Part shown: positions 48,855-58,108 of the stretch, one piece after another
Position numbering within the stretch: position 1 is the stretch's first letter
Layout: every line of letters starts with the position of its first letter
Assembly: GCF_014284255.1 (NCBI RefSeq)
Contig: NZ_JACOFV010000002.1
Span: 124,001-188,000 of the forward strand
Length of the DNA stretch: 64,000 bases
Direction of reading: 5' to 3'
From: Cognatundibacterium jejuense
GTDB lineage: Bacteria; Pseudomonadota; Gammaproteobacteria; Burkholderiales; Burkholderiaceae_D
The notes under the pieces: model-generated
What the model was told of the DNA's origin: nothing
The model's database searches: none
What the model saw: the letters and a program-made list of their open reading frames with translations, nothing else
Position numbers and translations under genes: made by a program

Positions 48855-50732
48855 ATGACGAATTTACTTCAACAAATTAACTCCCCTGCCGACCTGCGTC
48901 ATTTGACCCGTCAGCAATTACATTCGTATGCAGCCGAGCTACGTCAATACGTGCTTGAATCAGTTTCTAAAACAGGCGGTCATTTATCTTCCAACCTCGG
49001 CACGGTAGAGCTAACGATCGCTTTGCATTACGTCTACAACACGCCAGAGGATCGCGTCGTTTGGGATGTGGGACATCAGACATACCCACACAAAATAGTT
49101 ACTGGTCGTCGCGATATGATGCATACATTGCGTCAGTTCGATGGCATTTCAGGTTTCCCACGTCGTTCAGAAAGTGAGTACGATACATTTGGTACCGCAC
49201 ACTCGTCGACGTCGATTTCTGCTGTTTTGGGGATGGCATTAGCTGCCCGTACCAAAGGGGAAGACAGACATTCCGTTGCGGTGATCGGCGATGGCTCGAT
49301 GACCGCGGGTATGGCATTTGAAGCACTCAATAATGCTGGTGTGTATGACGACATCAATATGCTGGTGATTTTGAACGACAACGACATGTCGATCTCACCG
49401 CCGGTCGGCGCTTTGAATCGTTATCTAGCGCGTTTAATGTCAGGTAAATTTTATGCCGCCGCACGCAATGTCGGTAAATCGGTTTTACCTTCGCCAATGT
49501 TGGAATTAGCCAAACGTTTTGAAGAACACGCTAAAGGCATGTTGGTTCCTGCCACCATGTTTGAAGAATTTGGCTTCAATTATATTGGCCCTATCGACGG
49601 TCATGATCTGGAATCGCTGATCCCGACGTTGCAAAATATTCGTAACCTGAAAGGTCCACAGTTCTTACACGTGGTCACTAAAAAAGGCCAAGGCTACAAA
49701 TTGGCAGAAGCAGATCCAGTCTTGTACCACGGTCCTGGGAAGTTCAATCCGGCCGAAGGGATCAAACCAAGCACGTCGAGCAAGCTGACTTACACACAGG
49801 TGTTTGGCCAATGGCTGTGCGATATGGCGGCCGCTGACAAGAAGCTCATCGGCATCACGCCAGCGATGCGCGAAGGCTCAGGCATGGTGGAATTTGAAAA
49901 GCAATTCCCAAAACGCTATTTTGACGTTGGCATTGCAGAACAACACTCGGTCACCTTTGCTGCTGGCCTGGCTTGTGAAGGATTAAAACCTGTGGTGGCG
50001 ATCTACTCGACGTTCTTGCAACGCGCCTACGATCAGTTGATACACGACGTCGCTTTACAAAATCTGGACGTTACCTTCGCGCTTGATCGTGCTGGTCTGG
50101 TTGGTGCCGATGGTGCTACCCATGCGGGTAACTACGACATCGCGTATTTGCGCTGCATTCCAAATATGGTGGTGATGGCTGCTGCCGATGAAAACGAGTG
50201 CCGTCAGATGTTAAGCACTGGTTACCATTATCCAGGACCAGCAGCGATTCGCTATCCGCGCGGTGCTGGCGTAGGCTCGAAAGTCGAAAGTAATTTAGAC
50301 ACGTTGCCTATTGGTAAAGGTGAAATGAAGCGTCAAGGTCAAAAAGTTGCCATTCTGGCTTTTGGCTCTATGGTTCATCCAGCAATCCAGGCAGCTGAGG
50401 CGCTCAACGCCACCGTCGCCAATATGCGTTTCATCAAACCTCTTGATACAGAATTGGTCAAGTCACTGGCCGCCACACATGATGCGTTAATCACAGTGGA
50501 GGAAGGCTGCACAATGGGCGGTGCAGGTTCGGCGGTTGCGGAAGCATTGTCAGAAGCTGGAATTCAAATTCCAATCCAGATCCTCGGTCTTCCAGATAAG
50601 TTTATTGATCATGGCGATGTACATCTGCTGCTGAGTCAATGCGGTCTGGATGCTAAAGGCATAGAAGCATCAATACGCACTCGTTTTCCTGAGATTTTCA
50701 GCACAGTGCCTAAACTCGCAGCAAACTCCTGA
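48855..50732 (+). CDS. dxs: 1-deoxy-D-xylulose-5-phosphate synthase
   Basis: Dxs makes DXP from pyruvate and glyceraldehyde 3-phosphate at the start of the methylerythritol phosphate pathway. The thiamine diphosphate motif is [37 protein letters not shown]-type N-terminal segment, [16 protein letters not shown], the catalytic Glu segment [16 protein letters not shown] and [15 protein letters not shown] are all present. At 625 residues it is full length. It completes the isoprenoid operon and provides precursors that IspA uses. Confidence 0.98.
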   Translation: MTNLLQQINSPADLRHLTRQQLHSYAAELRQYVLESVSKTGGHLSSNLGTVELTIALHYVYNTPEDRVVWDVGHQTYPHKIVTGRRDMMHTLRQFDGISGFPRRSESEYDTFGTAHSSTSISAVLGMALAARTKGEDRHSVAVIGDGSMTAGMAFEALNNAGVYDDINMLVILNDNDMSISPPVGALNRYLARLMSGKFYAAARNVGKSVLPSPMLELAKRFEEHAKGMLVPATMFEEFGFNYIGPIDGHDLESLIPTLQNIRNLKGPQFLHVVTKKGQGYKLAEADPVLYHGPGKFNPAEGIKPSTSSKLTYTQVFGQWLCDMAAADKKLIGITPAMREGSGMVEFEKQFPKRYFDVGIAEQHSVTFAAGLACEGLKPVVAIYSTFLQRAYDQLIHDVALQNLDVTFALDRAGLVGADGATHAGNYDIAYLRCIPNMVVMAAADENECRQMLSTGYHYPGPAAIRYPRGAGVGSKVESNLDTLPIGKGEMKRQGQKVAILAFGSMVHPAIQAAEALNATVANMRFIKPLDTELVKSLAATHDALITVEEGCTMGGAGSAVAEALSEAGIQIPIQILGLPDKFIDHGDVHLLLSQCGLDAKGIEASIRTRFPEIFSTVPKLAANS

Positions 50733-50760
50733 GTAGTTCGAAACGAAGTGTAGGGCTAAA

Positions 50761-50798
50761 AAAAATGGCTACCGTGTAAATTGACGGTGGCCATTTTT
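50761..50798. terminator. Bidirectional terminator between dxs and lpxC
   Basis: AAAAATGGCTACCGT pairs with ACGGTGGCCATTTTT (one T-G pair, about 8-nt loop), ending in T-runs on both strands, between two convergent genes. Confidence 0.85.
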
Positions 50799-50839
50799 CT
50801 ATCTAAAACCTGGAACAAGCCCTGGTTCATATATTCACA

Positions 50840-51775
50840 TCACATCAACGTCCACTCGCGCTGACTCTGCTCAGAATAGCTTACCGGTGCGCCTTGTACA
50901 TCATCAAACGTGACGATGTCATAGGCGTCGGGTTGGGCTAACAAAGCTCGGAGCAATTGATTGTTCAGACCATGCCCGGATTTATGCGCTGTGTAACTCG
51001 CCAGGAATGGGTGACCGATTAAATACAAGTCGCCAATCGCATCGAGAATTTTGTGGCGTACAAATTCATCATCGAAGCGCAAACCATCAGAATTCAGGAT
51101 CCGGTATTCATCCATCACAATCGCGTTTTCCATTGAGCCGCCACGTGCCAGACCTATGCCACGTAACATTTCCACGTCTTGCATAAAACCAAAAGTTCGT
51201 GCTCTTGCCACATCTTTGACAAACGACACTTTTTCAAAATCAACCTCTGCCGTCTGCACAGTACCATCTACCGCAGGGTGATTAAACTCAATGAAAAAAT
51301 GTAATTTAAAACCATCATATGGCTCGAGGCGAGCCCATTTTTCTGCTTTACCTGTACCCTCGCGGATTTCAACTGGCTTTAAAACGCGAATGAATTTCTT
51401 CGGCGCCGCCTGTTCTTGCAAACCTGCTTGCTGCAATAAATACACAAATGAAGAAGCCGAACCATCCATGATAGGAATTTCTTCAGCACTGACATCGATG
51501 TATAAATTATCAACACCGAGTCCGGCGCAGGCTGATAATAAATGCTCAACCGTCGACACACGCTGCCCATTATTGGACAAAGTGGACGCCATACGGGTAT
51601 CGCCGACACTCATGGCGTCAGCAGGAAAAACCAGTGGAGGCTCGAGATCAGTTCTGGTAAAAATAATACCGGTATCCACCGGCGCTGGTCGCAATACCAG
51701 CTCTACTTTCGTACCAGAATGCAAACCGACACCGACGGTTTTGACTAATTGTTTAATTGTTGTTTGCTTTAACAT
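50840..51775 (-). CDS. lpxC: UDP-3-O-acyl-N-acetylglucosamine deacetylase
   Basis: LpxC catalyses the committed step of lipid A synthesis. The 311-residue protein starts [21 protein letters not shown]; the earlier in-frame ATG lacks support. Zinc and catalytic residues are visible in STVEHLLSA (His), [18 protein letters not shown] (His and Asp) and KSGHGLNN (catalytic His). In betaproteobacteria it usually follows ftsZ and a peroxiredoxin, an order kept here apart from the inserted protease pair and GNAT gene. Confidence 0.97.
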   Translation of the reverse strand: MLKQTTIKQLVKTVGVGLHSGTKVELVLRPAPVDTGIIFTRTDLEPPLVFPADAMSVGDTRMASTLSNNGQRVSTVEHLLSACAGLGVDNLYIDVSAEEIPIMDGSASSFVYLLQQAGLQEQAAPKKFIRVLKPVEIREGTGKAEKWARLEPYDGFKLHFFIEFNHPAVDGTVQTAEVDFEKVSFVKDVARARTFGFMQDVEMLRGIGLARGGSMENAIVMDEYRILNSDGLRFDDEFVRHKILDAIGDLYLIGHPFLASYTAHKSGHGLNNQLLRALLAQPDAYDIVTFDDVQGAPVSYSEQSQREWTLM

Positions 51776-51847
51776 GCCGATATTATAGCGATTCATTCCA
51801 AACTCCATGTAACACTGTGCAAAATGAGTCCAAAACCAGAGAATCCC

Positions 51848-52333
51848 ATGACGAACCCATCCCTGAGCATTCGTGCTGCCATCGCTGCCGATCTCGATGG
51901 CATTTGCTCACTGAGTCAACAAATCAACCAACAACATCATCTGGCTGCACCGCAAGTATTTGTTGAAAATATCGATCCGACTTTTGAACGTCTATTCTGG
52001 AAAGCAAGATTGGATTTGCCGGAGAATGCCCATCTGATTGCCGAGATCGGGGGTGTGATGATCGGTTATATCACCGCCAGCATCAGTGAAACCATGAAAA
52101 ATCCATTTTTACACACTAACAAAATCTGTCGTATTGGCACTATCGTGGTTGATCAACATCACCACCATACCGGAATAGGCAAAGCCTTGATGGATGCAGC
52201 TTGCCAATGGGGCAAGCAAAATGGAGCGGCAGAAGTAAGGTTGGAAGTGTTTGACTTCAATAGCAATGCAATACAGTTTTACGATAATCTGGGCTTTGGC
52301 ATGCAGTCCCATATTATGCATAAAACGCTATAG
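51848..52333 (+). CDS. GNAT-family N-acetyltransferase
   Basis: The 161-residue protein shows the GNAT order: the N-terminal [20 protein letters not shown] strand-helix, [13 protein letters not shown], and the acetyl-CoA pyrophosphate-binding segment [16 protein letters not shown] (a Q/RxxGxG/A variant), then [18 protein letters not shown]. The acceptor substrate is unknown. The gene is on the plus strand opposite to lpxC and peroxiredoxin; ATG 51824 upstream is an alternative start. Confidence 0.85.
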   Translation: MTNPSLSIRAAIAADLDGICSLSQQINQQHHLAAPQVFVENIDPTFERLFWKARLDLPENAHLIAEIGGVMIGYITASISETMKNPFLHTNKICRIGTIVVDQHHHHTGIGKALMDAACQWGKQNGAAEVRLEVFDFNSNAIQFYDNLGFGMQSHIMHKTL

Positions 52334-52381
52334 AAAACAGCGCCAGCCTGAATGGCAAAGCGCTGCCTTAATATGACTGAG

Positions 52382-52888
52382 TTAAGCGAGCTGAGCTAAC
52401 AAAGTTTCGGCGTTGGACACTTCAAATTTACCGCCTTCTTCAATGTTGAGTTGTTTAACGACACCGTCAACTACCAACAAAGAATAGCGCTGTGAACGCG
52501 TACCCATACCAAATTTACTGAAATCTGCATCCAGACCCAAAGCCTTACTAAAGTCTGCATTACCATCGGCCATCATGCGAACAATGCCAGTTGCCTTCTG
52601 ATCGCGGCCCCATGCGCCCATCACGAACGCATCGTTCACAGAGATACACCAGATCTCGTCAACGCCTTTAGCTTTTAAGTCTGCGGCGTGAGCAATGTAA
52701 CCGGGAACATGTTTTGCTGAGCATGTCGGAGTATAAGCACCTGGCAAACCAAAGATTGCAATCGTTTTGCCTTTCACCAAGTCTGCTACTTGGAAAGTAT
52801 TTGGACCTATGCTGCAGCCCTCGCCTTCCACTTCGATAAATTCAGCCAGACTGCCTGCTGGTAACTGTTGACCGATTTGTATGCTCAT
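52382..52888 (-). CDS. Peroxiredoxin, Prx5-like (AhpC/TSA family)
   Basis: The 168-residue enzyme reduces peroxides through the peroxidatic cysteine Cys56 in PGAYTPTCSAKHVPGY, the signature of the Prx5/AhpE-like group. DEIWCISVNDAFVMGAW and the C-terminal GKFEVSNAETLL follow. Three consecutive ATGs occur; AAGGA is 6 nt before the third (52888), which is chosen over the much longer upstream ORF. In related genomes a peroxiredoxin lies between ftsZ and lpxC; here the ftsZ side is separated from it by the RCC1 and subtilase genes. Confidence 0.93.
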   Translation of the reverse strand: MSIQIGQQLPAGSLAEFIEVEGEGCSIGPNTFQVADLVKGKTIAIFGLPGAYTPTCSAKHVPGYIAHAADLKAKGVDEIWCISVNDAFVMGAWGRDQKATGIVRMMADGNADFSKALGLDADFSKFGMGTRSQRYSLLVVDGVVKQLNIEEGGKFEVSNAETLLAQLA

Positions 52889-53326
52889 CATCATTCCTTT
52901 CGTGTAGTTCAAAATAATCTGCCGCCGGGTTGGCATGGCAATGGGTGGCAGGGTGCATAGCATAAACAGCAAATGCCCGCGCACGCCGGAAGTATGCCTG
53001 AGTAAAGAAAATCTTGCAGAAGTCGAACGATATATCAATCATTGTTTTAGATATGTTGCTCAAAAAATACTGAAAGGTATTTTTCATATTTTTGTCATGA
53101 AAGTCACAATATTTAACAAATAATGATGCTAGGATGAGCATTGATGACGTTGAGCAGCCCAAGACAATGCATCCACATTGAAACAAAAAACATCGATTCT
53201 CGCCGCCAATGATCTGAATGAGATGAATGCTGGTTAAGCTCAGCAAGAGGTTTGTCTCTGCTTGTTCGATTCAATGCAGGTGAGAATGACGATAAATTTA
53301 TCCCTGACCGAGGAGTACAAAAGAAA

Positions 53327-54985
53327 ATGAATATTTCGATCTCGTCAAATGGCATGCCGATCAAGCGCATTTGCCTGGCGTTAGCAGGTGTTGGCTTTAC
53401 TGCATTATTAGCAGGTTGCGGAGGCGGTTCATCCTCATCTGTGGTCACACCACCACCACCGCCAGTCGTTACAATTGATGTTTTCGGCGCACGTGGAACG
53501 ACGTTGACAGCACAGGTTACCTCAAGCAATTGCTCAGCAACGCCGACCGTATCTTGGCAAACCTCAGGTGGTGTCGCGTTAGGGACTGGCTTAAGCATTC
53601 AGGATACACAGCCAGCCTCAGCGATCACGGCGACCGCAACATGTTCTACAGCAACGGCGACCGAAAACTTACAAGCACTCTCGGTCTATAACACGCTTGC
53701 CGCATTCGCTGTAATGCAAAATAATTCCGCTGAAGCATGGGGAAATCCGGTATGGGGTGGACAAACTGCTGCTGGAGAGGCCTTAACCAACATCTCTCAG
53801 TTGTTTCCGTCTGAACGGGGATTCGCTGCGTTATTAGCGGACAGTACAGTACAAACTTGGGGTAGTGGCTATGTCGCGGTGAAGGATCCGAATTTAACTG
53901 ATCCAAGTAAAGGTGCCATTACAACAAGCGCTTTAACTAATATTGCATCCGTTATTCCAGGAAGAGTTGCTTACTTTGGTGTGAAGAAAGATGGCTCATT
54001 CGTTGCATGGGGCAATTACCGTGGTCTGATTACACAAGTTGATGTTGCCATGAATGACGCAACTGCTGGCTTAAGTGCGACAACTCTAGCATCACTGACT
54101 AATGTGAAAAGTATTGCGTCAACAGAAGGTGCTTACGCAGCCTTAAAAGCTGACGGTACAGTAGTTAGCTTTGGTGACCCGGATTCAGGTGGTGACAGTA
54201 GTTCTGTAAAAGCGCAACTAACGGGTGTCACCCAGGTCGTGGGCACCAATTATGATTTCCTGGCACTGCGCAAAGACGGAACTGTCGTTGGCTGGACTGG
54301 TCAATTCGGATGGGCGATTCCAACGAGCAATCAAACGTTGAGCAATGTGAACAACCTCACCGTTGACGGCACTGTAGGTGTTGCAACGACTAACTCTGGG
54401 ACTGCCTCTGCATTTGGTTATACTCCTGACGTCGATGCCGCAGACAGCACTTCTGTCGCAAGTCTGTTAACAGGCGTCGCGAATATCTACGCAACACAAA
54501 CCTCGTTCGCCGCATTACTCTCCAACGGAAATGTCGTCAGTTGGGGAGACTTGCCGCGTATGCAAGCGAGTCTGAACACTGTGCAATCTTCTTTGACGAA
54601 TGTGAAAAATATCGTAAGTTCAGAATACGCATTTGCTGCCTTAAAAGGTGATGGAACAGTTGTGACCTGGGGTGATCCGATAGTAGGTGGAGACAGCAGT
54701 AAAGTTTCGGCACAGTTGACCAATGTCGTGGCACTGACATCGAATAAGTATGCGTTTGCAGCGCTTAAATCGAACGGTACGGTAGTGACCTGGGGTATGG
54801 CGAGTAAAGGTGGCGATAGCAGCGCCGTCGCATCCAACCTGACCAATGTCCGAGCAATTTACGCTACACCATTTGGGGCATTCTTGGCAGTCAATAAAGA
54901 CGGCACGTTTGTAAATTGGGGAGATCAGTGGGCTGGCGGTGGAAAAACACCTGCAAAACTGACAAAAATCCCATTTGCAAGCTGA
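53327..54985 (+). CDS. RCC1-repeat lipoprotein (predicted beta-propeller)
   Basis: The 552-residue protein has a signal peptide with a lipobox (LLAGC, lipidated Cys about residue 31), a Ser/Pro-rich spacer, and about nine to ten imperfect repeats of 40-50 residues of the type AFAALKxDGTVVTWGDPxxGGDSS, as in RCC1 and BLIP-II propellers. The clearest copies lie at about residues 280-320, 430-470 and 470-510. It would sit on the outer membrane facing the periplasm or outside. It lies directly before a secreted subtilase, suggesting a linked role such as binding or inhibiting the protease; that is inference. MNISISSN at 53327 is the likely start. Confidence 0.82.
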   Translation: MNISISSNGMPIKRICLALAGVGFTALLAGCGGGSSSSVVTPPPPPVVTIDVFGARGTTLTAQVTSSNCSATPTVSWQTSGGVALGTGLSIQDTQPASAITATATCSTATATENLQALSVYNTLAAFAVMQNNSAEAWGNPVWGGQTAAGEALTNISQLFPSERGFAALLADSTVQTWGSGYVAVKDPNLTDPSKGAITTSALTNIASVIPGRVAYFGVKKDGSFVAWGNYRGLITQVDVAMNDATAGLSATTLASLTNVKSIASTEGAYAALKADGTVVSFGDPDSGGDSSSVKAQLTGVTQVVGTNYDFLALRKDGTVVGWTGQFGWAIPTSNQTLSNVNNLTVDGTVGVATTNSGTASAFGYTPDVDAADSTSVASLLTGVANIYATQTSFAALLSNGNVVSWGDLPRMQASLNTVQSSLTNVKNIVSSEYAFAALKGDGTVVTWGDPIVGGDSSKVSAQLTNVVALTSNKYAFAALKSNGTVVTWGMASKGGDSSAVASNLTNVRAIYATPFGAFLAVNKDGTFVNWGDQWAGGGKTPAKLTKIPFAS

Positions 54986-55038
54986 TCAACCATAGTCCCT
55001 AAGATCTATGACTATCCAATTTTTGGAGTATAAAGAGA

Positions 55039-56553
55039 ATGAAAGCATTTAAGTTTCCAATAAAATCATTAGTGTCTGCTTGCATCGCCGGTGCCATCAT
55101 GACCCCGGCCTTTGCCTATGTCACTGCCACAAATAAGAATGGCAATACGCAAGCGCAGGTTGAGCAAAACTTAACTCAACTTATTGTTAAGTATCGCAAC
55201 GATATCAACACGAATGCCGCTACAACCAGCGTCGGTACAGGCAAATCTGGTATCACCCAGGTACAAATCCAACGCCTTTCTGCGCTGCAATCGGTAGCAC
55301 AATCTTTTGGCGCATCGTTTGAAATTAAACGCCAGATCGTCACCGGTGGTTGGGTGTATCGCTCAAGCGTTGCACTAAAACCATCTCAAATGAGAGCACT
55401 CGCCGCTAAGCTGGCACAAAGCGATAAAACCATCGATTACGCAGAGCCTGACTATATTCGTCACGCCTTGTATGTACCTACCGACCCGCTTTATGCAACT
55501 GCGCAATGGGATATGCAATCTTCAGCAACTCAGCCGGGCGGATTAAATCTTCCGGCCGCATGGGATCTGTCTTTGGGTAAAGGGATGGTCGTTGCTGTAT
55601 TAGATACAGGTTATCGTCCTCACCCGGATATTCTGCCAAATCTGGTTCCGGCACAAAATGGCGCTGCTGGCCAATACGGATACAACTTTATCAGCGACCC
55701 AGTGACAGCCAGACTGACCTTGTCTGCGGGAACAACCAGTGCTCGCGGTTACGACGCATTAGATCAAGGTGATTGGGTTCCAACCGGTGATACAGTTTGC
55801 CCAAGCCAGGCAGGTAAAAATAGTAGCTGGCATGGTACGCATGTGGCAGGTACGATTGCAGCAGCAGCGAATAGCATCGGTGTCATCGGTGTTGCACCTT
55901 CAGCGAAGGTATTGCCATTACGAGTACTTGGAAAATGTGGTGGTTCAGACTCGGATATTGCAGATGCGGTTGCGTGGGCAGCTGGAATCAGTGTCAACGG
56001 GGTACCAAACAATACCAACAGAGCCAACGTCATCAATCTTTCTCTCGGTGGCACTGGTTTCTGTACGAAAACGAGTGCAACCGCTTTCCAACTTGCGATG
56101 GCAAACGGAACAGCAATTGTAGTTGCTGCCGGCAACGAAAGTATAGATGCGAAACTTTCCTCACCTGCTAACTGCCCGGGAGTCATCACCGTAGCATCCA
56201 CTTCAATTGCAGGTGGTCGTTCAGGCTACTCTAACTACGGTGGTACTGTTGCTGTCGCCGCGCCTGGTGGTGGTTTTACTACGGCGGCTGACCTCATTAC
56301 CTCAACCTTGCCGACTGGTACAACGGTGTCTAAGGATGATACGACCTATGGCACGATGGCGGGTACGTCTCAGGCAACACCGCACGTAGCTGGTATCGTT
56401 GCTTTGATGTTAGCGGTTAAACCTAGCTTAACGCCCGCACAAATCAAGAGTATTTTGATTTCTACAGCACGTCCTGCACCAGCGAACTGCCCGGCCTGTG
56501 GTTCAGGTATCGTTGATGCTGCTGCTGCTGTGAAAGCTGCAGCAGGAAGTTAA
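55039..56553 (+). CDS. Secreted S8 family serine protease (subtilase)
   Basis: The 504-residue protein has a signal peptide (1-26, ending TPAFA), a propeptide (I9-like, to about residue 145) and a subtilisin domain. The catalytic triad is Asp189 (AVLDTGY), His265 (WHGTHVAGT) and Ser444 (GTSQATPHVAG), with the oxyanion Asn in the VVAAGNES segment. Several Cys (including CGGSDSD and CPACGSG) may form disulfides. There is no C-terminal anchor, so it should be extracellular after type II export. It is 53 bp after the RCC1 lipoprotein gene, likely one operon. Confidence 0.95.
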   Translation: MKAFKFPIKSLVSACIAGAIMTPAFAYVTATNKNGNTQAQVEQNLTQLIVKYRNDINTNAATTSVGTGKSGITQVQIQRLSALQSVAQSFGASFEIKRQIVTGGWVYRSSVALKPSQMRALAAKLAQSDKTIDYAEPDYIRHALYVPTDPLYATAQWDMQSSATQPGGLNLPAAWDLSLGKGMVVAVLDTGYRPHPDILPNLVPAQNGAAGQYGYNFISDPVTARLTLSAGTTSARGYDALDQGDWVPTGDTVCPSQAGKNSSWHGTHVAGTIAAAANSIGVIGVAPSAKVLPLRVLGKCGGSDSDIADAVAWAAGISVNGVPNNTNRANVINLSLGGTGFCTKTSATAFQLAMANGTAIVVAAGNESIDAKLSSPANCPGVITVASTSIAGGRSGYSNYGGTVAVAAPGGGFTTAADLITSTLPTGTTVSKDDTTYGTMAGTSQATPHVAGIVALMLAVKPSLTPAQIKSILISTARPAPANCPACGSGIVDAAAAVKAAAGS

Positions 56554-56562
56554 TTAGTGGTG

Positions 56563-56595
56563 CGTTGCACACTGCGCAGACCGCAGTGTGCAACG
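56563..56595 (+). terminator. Long GC hairpin after the subtilase gene
   Basis: CGTTGCACACTGCG pairs exactly with CGCAGTGTGCAACG over 14 bp with a 5-nt loop. No T-tract follows; it may block exonucleases or help terminate the transcript together with the next hairpin. Confidence 0.6.
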
Positions 56596-56648
56596 ATGCA
56601 GAAATAATTTCGTTGATCCATAACCCAGCATTCCATGCACTAAAGATG

Positions 56649-56676
56649 AAAAAAAACCGCATTATGCGGTTTTTTT
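56649..56676. terminator. Bidirectional terminator between the subtilase and ftsZ genes
   Basis: A run of A, ACCGCA, a 3-nt loop, TGCGGT and a run of T give a terminator usable on both strands; it lies about 110 bp after the ftsZ stop on its strand. Confidence 0.8.
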
Positions 56677-56785
56677 ATAAGCACCAGTAACAGTCAATCT
56701 TCGTTACGCCACTTTTTCAGCGAGATCAGAACGACTTATAAAACGAGATAAGGTCGTTCTGATGATATACACGCCCTGGATAATA

Positions 56786-57988
56786 TCAGTCCGCCTGCTT
56801 ACGCAAAAAGGCTGGAATATCGTACGTTTCCATGCCATTTTTCTCTAACGCACGCACTGTATCGGATGCTGATTCACGACGCCATACAGCTGGTTTGCTC
56901 AGACCGTCAAATGCTGGTGCCGCGCTTGCCATGCCGTTAGATACTGTCGTGCTTGCCACACCCGCCGCAGCCATCATTGGTTCGTTATTCGTACCGGTAC
57001 GCAGCATTGGTGTTTGTACTAACTGGATGTTTTTCTTGCCACGACCCAGACCAGTTGCGACAACAGTGACGCGGATATCATCACCCATGGTGTCATCGTA
57101 GGCGATACCTTGTGCGATCGATGCATCAGGTGCTGCAAATGCACGAACTGCCGCCATCACTTCTTTGATCTCTTTACCTTTGAGACTACGGCTTGCAGTA
57201 ACGTTCACCAATACACCGCGTGCACCAGACAGATCGATACCATCCAACAACGGAGAAGCAACCGCTTGCTCTGCTGCCAGACGTGCACGATCAACGCCAG
57301 ACGCTGTCGCTGTACCCATCATAGCCTTGCCTTGTTCGCCCATGATCGTTTTCACGTCATTGAAGTCAACGTTGATATGGCCAGGTACATTGATGATTTC
57401 TGCAATACCAGCAACCGCATTGTTGAGCACATCATCTGCGTGCTGCAACCATTCGATCATGCTGTCGTCTTCGTAAATCTCTTCCAATTTTTCATTGAGG
57501 ATGATGATCAGAGAGTCGACGTGCTGAGACAAGGCTTCCAGACCTTCGTCAGCGATGTCCATGCATTTCTTACCTTCGTAAGAAAATGGCTTGGACACAA
57601 CTGCCACAGTCAAAGCGCCTAATTCTTTAGCAACTTGCGCCACCACTGGAGCAGCACCAGTACCGGTACCACCACCCATCCCAGCAGCGATGAACACCAT
57701 GTGTGCGCCACGCAATGCATCTTCAATGCGCGCGCGGGAATCTTCAGCCAGTTTGCGACCGACTTCAGGTTTCATACCAGCACCCAAACCGGTTTCACCG
57801 ATTTGAATGACATTATGCGCCTTCGATTGCAACAATGCTTGTGCATCAGTATTAGCAGCAATAAATTCAACGCCGGAAACACCTTTGTTGATCATATGCT
57901 GTACCGCGTTACCACCTGCACCACCTACGCCGACAACCTTAATTACGGTGCCTTGTGTGGCGTTATCAACCATATCGAACTCCATCAT
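56786..57988 (-). CDS. ftsZ: Cell division protein FtsZ
   Basis: FtsZ is the GTPase that forms the division ring. The 400-residue protein has the nucleotide-binding GGAGGNAV near residue 22, the tubulin signature GGGTGTG at 105-111, the T7 loop segment NVDFNDVKTIM, and a C-terminal conserved peptide YDIPAFLRKQ that binds FtsA and ZipA. GGAGGA is just before two adjacent ATGs (57988 and 57985). A 5' stem-loop and a -10 box lie in the 120-bp spacer from ftsA, so it is probably transcribed from its own promoter as well as from the operon. Confidence 0.98.
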   Translation of the reverse strand: MMEFDMVDNATQGTVIKVVGVGGAGGNAVQHMINKGVSGVEFIAANTDAQALLQSKAHNVIQIGETGLGAGMKPEVGRKLAEDSRARIEDALRGAHMVFIAAGMGGGTGTGAAPVVAQVAKELGALTVAVVSKPFSYEGKKCMDIADEGLEALSQHVDSLIIILNEKLEEIYEDDSMIEWLQHADDVLNNAVAGIAEIINVPGHINVDFNDVKTIMGEQGKAMMGTATASGVDRARLAAEQAVASPLLDGIDLSGARGVLVNVTASRSLKGKEIKEVMAAVRAFAAPDASIAQGIAYDDTMGDDIRVTVVATGLGRGKKNIQLVQTPMLRTGTNNEPMMAAAGVASTTVSNGMASAAPAFDGLSKPAVWRRESASDTVRALEKNGMETYDIPAFLRKQAD

Positions 57989-58004
57989 GACTCCTCCAGG
58001 TAGG

Positions 58005-58057
58005 CAGTTATCAGTCGCTAATCATCACCCGATGAGACGACTAGCGACTAATAACTG
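58005..58057 (-). promoter_or_regulatory. Stem-loop in the ftsZ leader
   Basis: Arms of 16 bp (58005-58020 and 58042-58057) match at 15 positions; the 21-nt loop holds a second hairpin (TCATC with GATGA). On the minus strand it begins about 5 nt after the likely start of transcription and ends 16 nt before the ftsZ ATG, so it would form the 5' end of the ftsZ mRNA and may stabilise it or limit translation. Confidence 0.7.
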
Positions 58058-58068
58058 TATATCAGACC

Positions 58069-58074
58069 ATTATA
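58069..58074 (-). promoter_or_regulatory. Candidate -10 box for ftsZ
   Basis: TATAAT on the minus strand is a perfect consensus -10 in the ftsA-ftsZ spacer. The -35 (TATCAC or TTGTAT, depending on spacing) is weak, so the promoter is tentative. Confidence 0.45.
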
Positions 58075-58108
58075 AAATGACTACACCAATTGTGATACAA
58101 AAAGCTGA

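Noticed and set aside
57110-57622. 170-residue plus-strand ORF opposite ftsZ
   Set aside because: Antisense shadow of a highly conserved gene; no ribosome-binding site and Cys-rich nonsense composition.
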